The notes below the pieces were generated by a model. It did not search any database. It worked only from the letters and a program-made list of their open reading frames with translations, and had not been told where the DNA came from. Of a DNA stretch of 64,000 nucleotides, positions 23,738 to 36,958 are shown one piece after another. Position 1 is the first letter of the stretch. Each line of letters opens with the position of its first letter. The position numbers were made by a program, and so were the translations under genes. The DNA is taken from assembly GCA_032719365.1 (NCBI GenBank), contig CM064872.1, forward strand, positions 57,898,891-57,962,890. The letters are read 5' to 3'. The stretch comes from Prinsepia uniflora. Taxonomy: Eukaryota > Streptophyta > Magnoliopsida > Rosales > Rosaceae.

Positions 23738-26700
23738 ATGGGGAAAGGTCCTTTCTCGTTCAAGCGAAGCAGCAGCAGCGCCAAACGCCGCCCCAAGAAG
23801 TTTGTTGGCCCCCCGCCTTCCCCTTTTCCCTCGCCGCCCCAGCCGATTCGATCTCCGCCCACCGCTATTGCCAACATTAGTAATAATAACAGTCTGGGTA
23901 TGGTGGCCCCCGGTGGTGGGGGTGTCAAGGGGAAGAAGAAGGCCGGTGGACCCAGGCTGTGGATGCGATTCGATCGCTTCGGTGGATCAGAGCTCGTCGA
24001 GTGCGACAAGAACGCTATCATTCGACGCGCTGCCATTCCCGCCCGTGACCTGAGGATTCTCGGCCCTGTCTTCTCTCATTCCTCCAGCATCCTTGGTAAC
24101 TCCCTCTACTCTACTTATATTTATTTATACTTTATCTGAATTAATTTGTTCATTTTGTTAATTATGATCATTTGTGTTCTGGGCTTTGAAGATTTTATCA
24201 AGTTATGTTACATTAGGTGCTTGTTTAGCAACTCTGAATTGAGTTTGAGGAGACTGGAAATTTGGGTTGAGAGTGCAATTTCCGTTAGTTGTTCGTTTTT
24301 TTCTTTTTCCGCCATGTTTTTCTTTGGCTTTCCGATTACTTGCTGGAAGAGTTTTTGTTTTAGGGTTGGAGTTTGCAAGTTTATGCTTTAATTGGGAATC
24401 ACTTTTCAATTTTCAGATTTGAGGTCCGTGAAATTTATATGTAAATTCTAATTCAACTGGTCAATTAAGCACACTATCCGTAAAACTTGAGTTACAAATT
24501 ATGGACTTCGTATTCTTGATCTACATGTAAAACATGTTAGCTCCCGAAGAGGAACTTATGTTATTCTCATTTCAATTGCAGCAAGGGAAAAGGCTATGGT
24601 GGTTAATTTAGAGTTTATAAAGGCTATAGTTACAGCCGAAGAGGTTCTGGTGCTTGATCCTCTTCGGCAGGAGGTACTTCCATTTGCGGACCAGCTAAGG
24701 CAACAGCTTCCTCAGAAAAGACAACCTAGGATAGAAGAAGCAAGTCCGCTTGATGAACAAGATAATGAAATGGATGTTTCAGCAGGAAGGCAATGGTTAC
24801 CTGTTCCAGAGGCTGTTGAAGGTTTACAGTGTGATCTCCCATTTGAGTTTCAGGTTCTGGAGATTGCATTAGAAGTTGTCTGCACATACTTGGATTCCAG
24901 TGTGGCAGACCTTGAAAGAGAAGCTTACCCTGTGTTGGATGAACTTGCCAGAAATGTAAGCACGAAGAACCTTGAACTTGTGCGGAGTTTGAAAAGCAAT
25001 CTTACCCGTTTGCTTGCACGTGTACAGAAGGTATGTACTTCATGAGGGTTCTTTCATTGTCACTGTTCTCGTTATTATATTTGTCCAGAAGATCCGCTCG
25101 TGGTATCATATGGCTAATTGTAATCCTTTTATGGCATCAATAACCTGACCCAATTTGGAGCTAGATTTTTGTCAAGCCATTACCATTGTGATATATCAAT
25201 TTATTTATTTGGAAACTTGAAGGGCCTCCCAGGTATTGACGCCCTAGAAAATACAAAATTTCATTGCTAATTTAAAACACTAAATCCCAACTTGACGTAA
25301 ATAACCGCTAATGAAGTGTCTCCATATGTGTCTTAGTGAATTAATAGTCAAACACCCTAGATCATCAATGTGTCAAATCTAGTAGTTTGTTACTTGTACT
25401 GTGGGGCTCTCCTTCAATGCTTCTGATTTACTATTAAAAGCACCTTTACATTCATTCAACTTAGATTTCTGCTTTCCTAGTCATGTCTGGTTGGTTATCT
25501 TTCCATTAGTGATATGGTTGTTTGGCTCACTGAGTAAACTGATTTATTTGAGAGCCTGTATAATGGAATTCGTTTCATTGAGCTACGTTGGTCTTGTTTC
25601 ATATTTGTAGTGAGGTGGACATACATTGCCTTTTAGCCTCTTCCGTATTCAGGCCATACGAAGGGTTTCTTAAGGCTTCTGGCTTCTAAGTCCCAAAATT
25701 TAAATCGCCTCTTAGCCTAAGTTAAGTGTACCTGTAATATATATATATATATATATATATCCACTTAGTAATTGAAGTTATGATGTTAAGGATATCAGAG
25801 TTCCATTTCTTAAGCGCTCCTATGATTAGGTTCAAGTTTGTTTGGAAAGGGTGGTTTATGTTGTGGTAAAGAATAGATAAATTTCAGATGAGACTGTTTT
25901 TATTGTGCTTCCTGCTTGGTCTCATTTGGACTTGTTCTAGTTCTAGTAGCGACCTTGTTAGCCAATATAACTGAGCTGAGGCTGTGTCAATTTTGGGCTT
26001 CTGTTCAATTTTTATAGATTTAAGTCATAAAATTGAACTTGGTAGTGTCCTGAGACTATATTTAATTGAAAATGTACATTTCTCATGGTAGCTTGGTAGT
26101 ATCTTGTTATACTTGTAACGGGAGTGGCTTGAATTTTGGTGGTGCAGATGATTGATATTTCTCATTGTGTTAGCTAGAGGGTTCAGATGTTTCAAGATTG
26201 CCCAGGACTACAAAAATAGCTTTTTGGCTCTCTTTACCTATTCCACTTATCCTTAGGTCTTCTTCCACTGGGATGATTTTTTGCAAAACTCCATTTATTC
26301 TTGTTTGGATTGTGGCTTGTACACATTTTGTAAATGGTAGTTAATTTTTTCTTTTTGGGTTCTCACCTTGAGCAAATGTCATTTGGTGTTTTCAATGATT
26401 GTCCTCAAAGGGACAATTGTATTTACTCTAGAGCATTATCCTTTTTTTCTTCCTCAATGATTTATTGTTGCATGTGGGAGTCTATACTTAAAATTTCAGA
26501 ATAGAAACTCTTTATTATTTAACAATATGCTATGAAATATTTCTGTAAAATGATTTTAGAATTTTGATAGAATTTACATGCCTCATCTGTATGCTACGAG
26601 TTAATACCTATTGCACATTTGTTTTTGGTAACCATGTTTGTATCTGATTCCAGGTAAGGGATGAGATTGAACATTTGTTGGATGACAATGAAGATATGGC

Positions 26701-28190
26701 ACATTTATATTTGACAAGGAAATCGGTTCAGAATCAACAATCTGAGACTTTGTTGGGGCGTCCTGCCTCAAATAGCATCAGCACCATCGCACCCCATCTT
26801 CGTCGGCTTAGTTCTAACAGAAGTGCGAGAAGTGGGAGCATGGTAACTAGTATGGATTATGATGATGTAGAGGATCTAGAGATGTTGCTCGAGGCATATT
26901 TTATGCAACTAGATGGAACCCGTAACAAGATATTGTCTGTAAGTGCTAATCGTACTGAGTTTAATTTCAATATTGTTGTGCGGTTTGGAACTTGAATTTT
27001 AATTTCAATATCTGAAAATGCTTTCTTAGGACCCGATTCTTAATAAACCAATGTAAGTGCTAATTGTTCTGAGCTAGTTTAATTTCAATTTCTTGCTCGG
27101 TTTTTAGCTTGAATTTTAATTTCAATATCTGAAAATGCTTTCTTAGGGCCTGATTCTTAATAAATCAATGTGAGTGCTATACTGAGCTAGTTTAATTTCT
27201 ATTTGTTGCTCGGTTTGGAACTTGATTTTTAATTTTAATATCTGAAAATGCTTTGTTAGGATCTGATGCTTAATTAACCAACTCTTTGTAAACAGTATTT
27301 AGGATCAGTTGCACCATTAGGGTACTTTTCACAGTTATAACTTGGATCCAGCTCCATATAATTGATATTTAGTTAGGATTCGTTATAAGTTGCACATATT
27401 CTAGGGAGAAGTTCTATGGTTTTATTTGCTCGTAGAATAATTTGTAGGCTCCCGGCCTTTGTGATTTCCTAGTTGGAGTTGTTAAATGAGGATCTTAATT
27501 CAAAAGGCGATTAGTTTCGAAATTGGGGAAGAATTACTGGCTGTAAAGATGAATTAGTGGTAGCTATCACAATTGGCCTTCTACTCTTAGAATATGATTC
27601 TCTGTCTGAAACACTTTGTTCTCAAAATAAAGTTAGTCGTGTTGAAACATGTGACAGTTAAGCGAAAAACAGATTTTGAAGGTTAAATACATGGTCTGTG
27701 GTAGGAACATAAATGTATCTCTAAATTGGAAATGTCGGGCTAGGGATAAATACTGTTGATGATCTTTTTACCTTTTTCTGTTTCAGCTAAATGGTGTTTC
27801 TAAATTTAATGACAAATTGGTAAAAAAAATTGACTGCAAATTGCGCATGATAACTGTGCTATTCTCTTCTTCAAACTTGGTCGTGTTCTTATCAAAGTCC
27901 ATTGGATGTAGGTACGGGAGTATATCGATGACACAGAGGATTACGTCAACATCCAACTTGACAACCAGCGAAATGAACTCATTCAGCTCCAATTAACATT
28001 GACGATTGCATCATTTGCCATAGCAGTAGAAACCCTGTTATCTGGGATATTTGGGATGAACATCGACTGTATATTATACGATAAGAATGGGGTATTTGAG
28101 CCCTTTGTCGGATGTATTACAGCATTTTGTGTTATGCTCTTCTTCGTGATCTTTGGGTATGCCAAGTGGAAGAAGCTGCTTGGTTCTTGA
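23738..28190 (+). CDS. MRS2-4: Magnesium transporter MRS2-4 (MGT6-like), CorA/MRS2 family
   Basis: Four coding exons: 23738-24095, 24582-25030, 26654-26938 and 27912-28190, all joined by GT-AG introns; the joined frame is 1371 bases and 456 aa. The protein starts MGKGPFSFKR, as in Arabidopsis MRS2-4, has a proline-rich, low-complexity head (about residues 11-70), the conserved RLWMRFDR and ARDLRILGPVFSHSS blocks, and the long CorA-type helical domain (LPFEFQVLEIALE, LLDDNEDMA, YIDDTEDYVNIQLDNQRNEL). Two membrane segments end the protein, about 391-411 and 429-449, with the Gly-Met-Asn selectivity motif at 412-414 (28053-28061) between them. Family members move Mg2+ across membranes as pentamers; MRS2-4 relatives are reported at the ER or plasma membrane. 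It is slightly longer than the Arabidopsis protein (436 aa), mainly in the head. All residues I would check are present, so it looks functional. Confidence 0.96.
25737..25760 (+). repeat. (AT)n microsatellite in MRS2-4 intron 2
   Basis: About twelve AT units lie inside the 1623-bp second intron (25031-26653). The rest of that intron has no feature I recognise. Confidence 0.95.
26930..27270 (+). repeat. Triplicated segment carrying the exon 3 donor site
   Basis: A unit of about 115 bp is present three times in tandem. Each holds a donor-like start (GTAAGTGCT at 26939, GTAAGTGCT at 27053, GTGAGTGCT at 27170), then TTTAATTTC, CGGTTT..., AATTTCAATATCTGAAAATGC and CTTAGGA/GGC. The first donor is the one used to keep the MRS2-4 frame. 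Using a later one would retain intron sequence with a stop at 26993-26995. Confidence 0.85.
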
Positions 28191-31100
28191 GTCTACGCTG
28201 TCGGCTGTTGTAGATAATACTAGATTCACAAAACATATGTCATTGGTTCAAGGTATAGGCTGAAAGGGTAAAATATGGCAGTCGAAGATTGTTGATGATA
28301 CATGTAATATATACATGCTGTATGATTACAGAGAGGATTCTTGTAATGACTTTTTGTTGTGGAAAACTTCTCTAACATCATCGCTGGATTCTTGTAACAT
28401 CATCCTTACATTTTTCATTTGAAATTGTGTGACGTCTACCATTTAGGTATTTAACTATTTCTTACTGTTGTACTCGTCATTGACAAACAGATGAAAATTG
28501 GTGCTTCCGCTGCTGGGTTTTGATTTATTTTCTTTCTTTGATTTTTTAAGTTGGGTATCAAATTTTTCAAATTTGTTTCTTGTTCTTTAATTTTTTTTTT
28601 AACAAACAAATTAAACTTTTCCATTAATTTGAACAAACAATAACATAGTATCGAAGGTTCAAAACAGAGAAAAACATAATCAAACAAATGAAGTACACAT
28701 GATAAAACCAAAAAGGCCCAAAACTAATCCAAAGTCGGACACAGGGAAATTTAAAACAACCTAAGAAAGCATTAGATATGAAAAATGGAAAATCCCCACA
28801 CCTCCAACATCCACTCGCCAAGTTGCCATAGCCACCACAACATTGCAGAATCCACCGCTACTGATAATAATGGAGGAGAAACTGAATATCCATTCAAAAA
28901 TGGGGGTGAGTAAGCCACTCCGAGTATAAAGTGCTCCCATAATCCAGTCAAAATGTGCATCTAGCACTTTATCATTGACCCACAACCAACCGCAGACAAT
29001 ATGAGATGGAAGCAAAAAGGTTAAGGGATGAAGGTCAGCGACGGGAAAACCACAAAGAGTGACAACAAAGAGCATCCAGTGAGGAAAAAGAAGATGAAAG
29101 AGGGTGGGTGGATAAAGCTTGATATGAAGGTGAAATGCCAGATCCGAAGAAATCACAAGGTTCACCATAAGAGGTGGAGATAAAACCTCCAAACACACAA
29201 GTATCTAAATTGACATAGCTCATGAGTTGTTGTGAACAATCAAGGATGAACTTATGTTTCATTCATCTAGTAATGACATGAGTATTTTATATGTGAGTTT
29301 TATTAATTAATTGTAGGATCTAACTTGCTTTTGTAATTTTATTACTATTTCTTTAAGTTTGATTCTGATATATTTGAATCAAAAGATGCAACTCATACCG
29401 TCAATTATAGATAGCCTAGCCTGAATTAGTCAAAGATGAATCACAAATTATTAGATGCAATGCATTACAAGGAATTCATAAGTAATTACTTAATGGAAGT
29501 TCGTAGAAATTTTTTTGTTTAATAATTTTCTATTCTCATAGAATCTTTTTCAAAATTAATTGTTTATAATGTGTTTTTTAGTCATATAATTTAAATTTTT
29601 TTACTACTATAAAATTTGTCTTCCAAATATGCCCCCAACCTAACTCTATCATGTTGTATTTTGTAAACTATGATTTGAATCGATGAAGGCCATAAAGGAG
29701 AGGGGAAGTCCTACTCACTGGGGCAAAGGCCAACCATTTGAAAATTGAAAGGCAACATGTGTTGTCTTTGATTGAATCATGTGGACATTTTTATAGTGTA
29801 GGGATTTTGTTGTTTTGTTTTGTGCCCACACTTTATTGGTGAGGAATGGGGTGTCTCCTCTCATCCACTTTATGTCCCTCACTCTTCTTCTATTTGTCAA
29901 CAACTCACTCCACATTCTTCCAACTTTGCGTTTCTATTAGCAAAACAAACACAAATAAGCAAATGCTTGTATGCAATCAAGTTTGGATAACACCACAAAC
30001 AAGAGTTGAACATTGCGTATTCGGGTCCATAATAATATAAATTCTAATTAATTAATGGTAAAGATTTATTATTATTTGAATTTCTTTTGATCCACACCGC
30101 TCTATTAATAAATAAATAAAATATTTTACCCTAATTGCACTCGCTTTAATAATTCTTGATGTTTCTGTTTTGTCTAAGGATTTTTCATGATACTTGTAAC
30201 TTTTTTTTTTTGATACAATGATATTGACGAATATAAATTACAGTATACATACTGAGTGTTGATCTCGTCATTTATGATAGTCTTCTTACATAACGTGTAT
30301 AGGAATACTAATAGATCATACTAGTAATTATGGTGCTAGTTCGTTGTTGGTTTTTGTATTCTCCAACTTATTTCCCATGTTCTACCGTCTTGGGGGCTTT
30401 GTTGTAAACATAGATTGAGGGTTAATTTGAATATTTGAACGTGGGATTAACACTTGATTGTGGCATCGGTTCCCTGACTTAAATATTAATTATTTTAAGT
30501 GTGTGAACTTTTTTAATTTCTTAAAAATAAGGATAAATGTGTCAAATGAGTTTAATTCTATTGGTAAAAATCTTGACTATTTTGCTCTTATTTTTTTAGA
30601 ACTTTCATTAAGTAAGGTTATTTTACGTCCAAAATATTTTAGTAAAGCTACTTGAAATCATACATATTTTTTCGTCCAAAGTATGGAAGGAAATTATACA
30701 AATAATGTGTCGATTGCATCTTTTATGAGAGTCGTACTCAAAACCACCGACGAAGGAATATCAGTAGCCCACATAATTATAATGTATACAACAATATTAC
30801 TTGATTAATCCACATAATAGGCTAATTATTAGCTATCAAACTCCACATATATGATATTCATTTTATAAATTTATAATTTATATATATATATACGACATAA
30901 TTGAAATGATCTAATTTCAATATATAGTATTAAATAAAATTTCACTCTCCATTTATAACACGGCGGCTAGCAACATGCAAAGATATATTATAATAGAATA
31001 TTACGTAATAATCTCTCGTGTAATTTCACTGTTATTGATTTACTTTAAAAGTCACTTTATTTTTTATTGAACTTTAACCTATTTAGTCCCAAAATAGAAT

Positions 31101-31360
31101 TTAGCAGAACAAAATGAGCTGGAAAAGAGGGAATAAAAAGATCGCCATACAACAAGGCTGTGCGACGTATGAGAATCGAAAGATCTTTCGTGAAAACTAA
31201 GTGTACGAAGTGCGAAAATAAATATATAAATATAATATGTACATATATCAAATTGCTGAAACCTGGAAGGAAAAGAAAAAAGATAAAACCCAAAAAAATA
31301 TGAAAAAATGTTTTAAATTTTTTGTTTTCAATCCAACCCCGAGACCTTAACCAGAAGAAG
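28191..31360. other. Intergenic stretch between the two genes
   Basis: The first 250 bases are probably the MRS2-4 3' UTR. A less AT-rich block at 28690-29260 has open minus-strand frames (up to 145 codons) with no family I recognise; it may be an old retroelement tail. The rest (29280-31360) is AT-rich with scattered A/T runs. I see no gene in it. Confidence 0.6.
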
Positions 31361-31374
31361 ACATAGTAGAGAGG

Positions 31375-31413
<39 letters not shown>

Positions 31414-32586
31414 CTTCTTCGAAGATAGGTGGAGGAAGCAAATCAAAGATAACACAGAAACCCTAGGGCAGAGGAAACTCTGCTTCTTCGATCATTGCAT
31501 TTCAAGATCTCGATTATTCCTTCTATTTGGGTAATCAATTTTTAATTATATTCGAATTTGTTTCTCAAAACGCAGATGCATTTTTTTTTTATTCATCTGT
31601 TTCTGTTTTCATCAAATCAGCTGCGATTGTTGGTTGGTTTTGCTGATATTCGTGCACATTCTCTGCATTTCGTCAAATCACTGTTTCTTTTTATATAGAA
31701 ATGTTTCTGAGGCCACTATTTTTTTTTAAATAGTCAGAATTTATGAGATTCGTGTTGTGTTTGGCTGCTGAGAAAATGTGGCAACTTGGAATGAGCTGAT
31801 TTGTTCGATCTTGGAATTTTTTTCATTGTCTGGTGTGAGAAAACAGAAGCCTTTACCTCAACCAACTGAGGCTAACACCTAAATTTTTTATTAGAGTTTA
31901 TTCCAAATTTCCCTTCCCCGTTTCTATTTCCGTGATACACTTGCGTAACAAATAGAGGGTTTGAGTCTGTAGCGTATGGTGATTTGGAAATTAATGAAGT
32001 GTTAGATTACATGGTTTTATTTCGTGGCCAATAAGAAACAGATAACCCAGTTGGATGGAAACTTTAGTTGTGTGTTAATTTTGTTTAGATGTTATAGGCT
32101 GCAATTAGTACTTGTGTAATTGGTTTCTTCATGATTAGGCAGCTACGCAGAAAATCAGGTAGCTGTCAATATGTTGTCACATTGAATGTATTGGTATGCT
32201 ACATGTACTGGGGTGTGTGTGGTGTTTATATGCATGTGTATATCCGCGTCTAGGACTCATCTGCCTTACAAATGGTATTACTCTTTGAAGTTTCCAGTAG
32301 GCATCTTCATAAGCATGCTCATTGGTTGGCCTGTGCACTGACTCATCTTAGCATGGAGAAGGATATTAACTGGATAAGTGTAGTTATTACTTCATATTTC
32401 ATAATTTTGTATTATAGGAAGTTATTACTTTTTTCCTGTGTTTGCTTTTCCTATTCTCTTTTTTGATGATGACCGCTTAATAAATTTTCTTGCGATTGCA
32501 ACTTTTTCCTCCCTTTTAAAATAAAATTCGGGTTCCCTGTTAAAATCCTTTCTTTCTCTGACATCTTATGCTATATTTTTTTACAG
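31361..32586 (+). promoter_or_regulatory. 5' UTR of the bZIP gene with a leader intron
   Basis: A (GA)n run at 31379-31411 is followed by a short leader, a likely donor at 31531 (TTTGG|GTAATC) and an acceptor TTTTTTTACAG ending at 32586. The start codon is 20 bases into the next exon. A GA-rich leader plus a long first intron is common in expressed plant genes. A TATA-like stretch (near 31224-31238) lies upstream; the exact start site cannot be seen. Confidence 0.55.
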
Positions 32587-32606
32587 GAACTGGTTGTACT
32601 TAAGCG

Positions 32607-35600
32607 ATGGCAAACTCCAAGAGTTCATCAAACATGAGAAATTTCATGTATTCTGGAAAGCATCCTTTACTTCCTCCTAAAAGTCCATTTCCTAGTGTTT
32701 CCCCTTCATATGCAGACTATGTCCTGAGTCCAGCGATTGGACCAAAAACTATTCAGAAGCCCAAAGAGGGAAATGCACACCACCAGCGAACTTCCTCAGA
32801 AAGCCTTCTTATAGAAGAACAACCTTCTTGGCTTGATGATCTCCTTAATGAGCCGGAGACACCTGTACGCAGGGGAGGTCATCGTCGTTCATCAAGTGAC
32901 TCATTTGCATATGTGGATGCAATTAATGCTTCTAACATTGATTATGCAGCTCAAGACGAGTACAAATATCATAATATGATCTCTGCACCCTCTTGGGGAT
33001 CCCAAGACTTTGATCCTCGAACAGATTTACGACATGCTTCGTTATACACAGAACTGAACTTGGTGAAGCAGAAGAACAAAGCATGGGAATCTTCTTTGAA
33101 CGGTGTAAATAACCTGAGCAGTCTTCCTTCTGTTAAGGATGACATTGTTCTCCATAGTTCCAGACCATTATCTACACCACAAGAAATTAATGGGATTACC
33201 TCTACGGCGAGTGAAAGGCAGGATCAGGTTGAGTATGGTTTCCATGATCCAAAGGTTTCATCTGAGAAAACGGACAATTCCAATTCTAAGCCTTATGCAT
33301 CTGAGACGGATGCAAAACGTGCAAAACAGTATGTCGTTGATTCCTATACCCATACTCCTTTTACCTGATACTAACATAGCAATATTAATCCTACATAGTA
33401 CTTGGTTGTTTCTTTTACCTGGCTTTAATTTTTTATCCAGTTGCATATGTTTTCTAGTTGAAATAACATCAGCCTTCTACTGGTACAAAATTTATTTCAG
33501 CAAAGATCACCTGATGCTGCTTGATGAAAATTCTTATCTGTTGCTGGAATGCATATAATGTTGTTTAGAATAGTGTGCACTTGTTTGCATAAAGAAATCC
33601 AAAGAAAATGGAAAGAGTGCTTGAATAGAGTTACAAAAACTGGTAATTTTGCGTGTGGTACTGCTACAAGAACGAATAAGCTCCTATGTCCAGTAGGTGG
33701 TAAATTGGTCAATACTTGGTTGCTTTGCTGCAATTTAGTTGCTTAGTGTGCTATATGGGGTTGGGTATGCATGTTTACTTTTGGGTTGTAAGTGTGCAAC
33801 TTCATATTATTCCATAGAAGCCTACATGAAAATTTATAAGACCTCATGTTGGTATATTGCAAGCATTTGAGGATATCAATAGTTGTTTTGGCACAAAGTT
33901 AGCCTTAAATGTCAACATATCAGGCATATTTTATTCTTGTCGTTTATTATTTTGATATTTTCTCTTCTGTTCGCATATAACATGGTTAGGAATTTCAGTT
34001 TCGGAAAACTGGTTTGTAAAAGTACTATGAGTTGGGACATGTGATCTGGTTGTGGCTCCCATGGGGTAGGAAATATGGTAACTCTGCACTGGAGCAGGTC
34101 AAAGCATTAGCAGTTTTAGAAGTTGAAGTCCTGCAGTTGTGTCATTTATATAAGCTATTGGCTTTACTTGAAATGGTAGATGTAATCCTGCACCTATATT
34201 GTTAGTTTCTTATCATACAGGTTATACTACAATTTAGGCCTTTGTTTTCCTTTAGGTTGAGAGCCTAATGTTGCATCATTAGATACTTTCATACTTGATG
34301 TAGCATTACAGAAGGCTTAGATCTTCTAGAGATAATAATTCCTCTACCCATAGACCAAATTAACATTGCAGTCAAGAAATGACATGTCATTTGTTTGATA
34401 TTTCCCTTTGGAAATGTGAATCTTTTTTCTCCATTCTTTCAAGACCTAAATGTGGGAAGAGAGGGAAGGATGAAAAAAAGTTGCTAATGGTCCAAGGGGA
34501 GGATCTTTTCTGATCTTAGCTCCAAGTCACAGAGGCAGTTGCTGTCTTTCTATAGGCTCCTAGGTGGGCCTGTGGTATTAGGCATGATGTTGACTATTAT
34601 GCGGCCTTAGTTGAGCAGCTATAGAGCATAAAAATTTATTATCGACTACATTGGAGAAGTGGCATCATATACTTTTCATTTGGGATGACAAGGCTGTTGG
34701 AGGAGGCAATCTGGAGGGTTATATAATCTTTTTTCTGGAAAGAGTGGATGAAGAATGTGAAGTGCTGGAATAGGATAGTCCCTTTCCTCTTAAGGATCTT
34801 TATGTAGACTTCTTTAAGCTCCAACGGTAATTAACTTAAGGGGCTTTCCTTAAATTTGAGATTGACTAGTAATTACCATGACTTTCTTTTCAATTGGAGC
34901 GGAGTAAGTGAATTTTCTTAAACCTTGATGATGCAAGAAGTTTTCCATAGTTATTTCACAAACTAAAATGTGAGCTCTATGTTCACAACTATTAATTGGC
35001 TGCCCTGCTGCAGACACCAGCACTGGCAGAAGTGTAGCATGATGCAGAATAGATGTAAATATGTTAATGCAGCGAATTCTGATCTAGAAATATTATGTTT
35101 AGGTTGCAGTATTAAGCAAGCACATTTGAATCTTAATTTTTCGTGTATAATTGTATATATATGGCAACATTTCACTACATCAAGGAATCAAAATAATTTA
35201 GTATGTTTGTGAAACACATTATTGGTGTTAAAAATTCTAGAAACTTGATTGGTGTTAAAAATTCTAGAAACTTGAGTCTTCCAGAATGGGAACTTAAGTT
35301 ATCTGTATGGAGACTGAAATACTATTTACTACAGGCAATTTGCTCAACGTTCACGGGTTCGGAAACTTCAATACATAGCTGAGCTGGAGAGGAACGTTCA
35401 AGCTTTACAGGCAAGTGTCGGAAACTGCTGGAAGTACTGCTTTAAGTCTTAAGTATGAATTGGGTGTTACAAAGAGTGTTTATGTGATAATTTAGAATTC
35501 ACTAAATTGTTCCTGTATTTATTATTCTACAGGCGGAAGGGTCTGAAGTTACAGCCGAACTTGAATTTCTGAACCAGCAGAGTCTGATCCTGAACATGGA

Positions 35601-36178
35601 GAACAAAGCCCTGAAACAACGCTTAGAAAGTATAGCACAAGAGCAACTTATCAAATACTGTAAGCGTCTTCCTCAAAGTTTTGATTATCTGTATAGCCTT
35701 GAGTCCTATGCGAGCAGCTGACATAATTCATTAATAAAGGTGACAATATGTTAAATATAAAGATGTTAGTTGATTTTTGAAATTCTGTTTGTTCTAAAAG
35801 GACTTTATTACTTCCCCATTTTGAAACTATCTGATAGAAACAAATTGAAATACACTGTAAGGTTTTCAGAAATCTGTCATGACATCAGCAGAACTTTTTT
35901 ACCCTCTTCTGCTTGTTATTCAATATTTTTTATGGTGACTAAGGTATGCGTGTTCATGTTCAGTGGAGCAAGAATTGTTGGAGAGGGAGATTGGGAGACT
36001 ACGATCCTTGTATCAGCAGCAACAACAGAAGCAGCATCAACAGCAACAGCAGCGACCTTCTTCTAGCCATAGACGCTCTAACAGCAGAGACCTAGATTCT
36101 CAATTTGCGAACCTGTCTTTGAAACACAAGGATGCAAATGCAGGTCGTGACCCAGCAACAGGCGCACTTCGCATATAG
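32607..36178 (+). CDS. bZIP transcription factor, group I-like (At4g06598 family)
   Basis: Four coding exons: 32607-33328, 35335-35410, 35533-35659 and 35964-36178; joined frame 1140 bases, 379 aa. The second coding intron starts GC, not GT (AG|GCAAGT at 35411). The basic region is residues 237-253 (KRAKQQFAQRSRVRK) and the zipper follows at heptad spacing from Leu259 (L-L-V-L-L-L-I to Ile301). The Asn that is nearly invariant in bZIP basic regions is Lys240 here. The N-terminal part has the family blocks SGKHPLLPPKSPFPS and EEQPSWLDDLLNEPETPVRRG. Three H-x-R-x-x-S motifs (59-64, 92-97, 344-349) are the kind of site bound by 14-3-3 proteins in group I factors such as VIP1. A glutamine-rich tract (326-338) sits near the C-terminus. 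Expected role: DNA binding or dimer partner in the nucleus, with phosphorylation-controlled location (inference). Confidence 0.93.
35221..35274 (+). repeat. 27-bp tandem duplication in bZIP intron
   Basis: Two identical copies of a 27-base unit beginning ATTGGTGTTAAAAATTC lie in the first coding intron (33329-35334), about 60 bases before its acceptor. The remainder of this 2-kb intron shows nothing else. Confidence 0.95.
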
Positions 36179-36958
36179 ATGTGTCATGTAATCAGAGTTG
36201 GGTTTTGCCCCAACTTTTCCTCCATTGACGTTGATGCCTGACCAAGCTTCTTGCCTCTTTCGTGACAAGGCTGAGCTATTCCACTCTTGGCGTCCTGTAT
36301 TCTTATTTTGTGTCAATTTGATGTCACTTTTTTAATTGCGCTTGTCTGTTAAGTTAATATCGGTGCACCTGGTAGTCGTTGGCCAAAGTAATTCACTCTA
36401 CGTTGGGCAGGTGACGACTTACCGGTGGTGGTAACTCAAAACAGGTTCGGTGTTTCAATCTTTTGTTAATCTTAATTCATAAATGTTGTTGTATGTACCA
36501 TTTTTTGCCCATTGCAGATTTCAACATGCATAGTACAAAAGATCTTCTGGGCTTATTGGATCTCAACAACTTTTACTTGTAATGCATTATTATGGTAGGA
36601 AAATGTCAGTCCACTTGTAATTTGCTTCAAATTAAGCCCTCTGTTTCTTTTCTTCGATTTTTAATACTTAGTTTTACAGTGTTAGTGATGAGAAAATTGA
36701 TTAAATAATGTACTTGCACGCATGTCCGTTTGAGGAAAAAAAAATTGAAAAAAAAAAATTTCTATACGGAGAGAGTGACTATATATGTTAGCCGATTTTA
36801 TATGATCTAAGTTTGATAATTTATCAATCTAGGGTTTTTAATAAGTTTGTCGAAAAAAGAAATTCTATATCTTTTTTGTTTCAGCCTTTCTTCATGAGAA
36901 GGGAACTTATTCTCGCACTACGTTTTTCATTGGTTTTTGTTAAGCGATTTTACTTTTA
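36179..36958. other. bZIP 3' UTR and gap before the CACTA element
   Basis: The stretch from 36179 to about 36650 is a plausible 3' UTR (its antisense frame at 36092-36316 is noise). The remaining 300 bases are AT-rich with two A runs and nothing else recognisable. Confidence 0.6.

Noticed and set aside
28761..29198. 145-codon minus frame between the two genes
   Set aside because: I considered an old LINE tail or a small membrane protein, but recognised no domain and found no promoter or partner exon.
31057..31455. 132-codon minus frame with a Leu-Ser run
   Set aside because: It is the antisense of the (GA)n leader of the bZIP gene.
33139..33558. 139-codon plus frame overlapping the first bZIP coding exon
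   Set aside because: It is a shadow in another frame that runs on into the intron.
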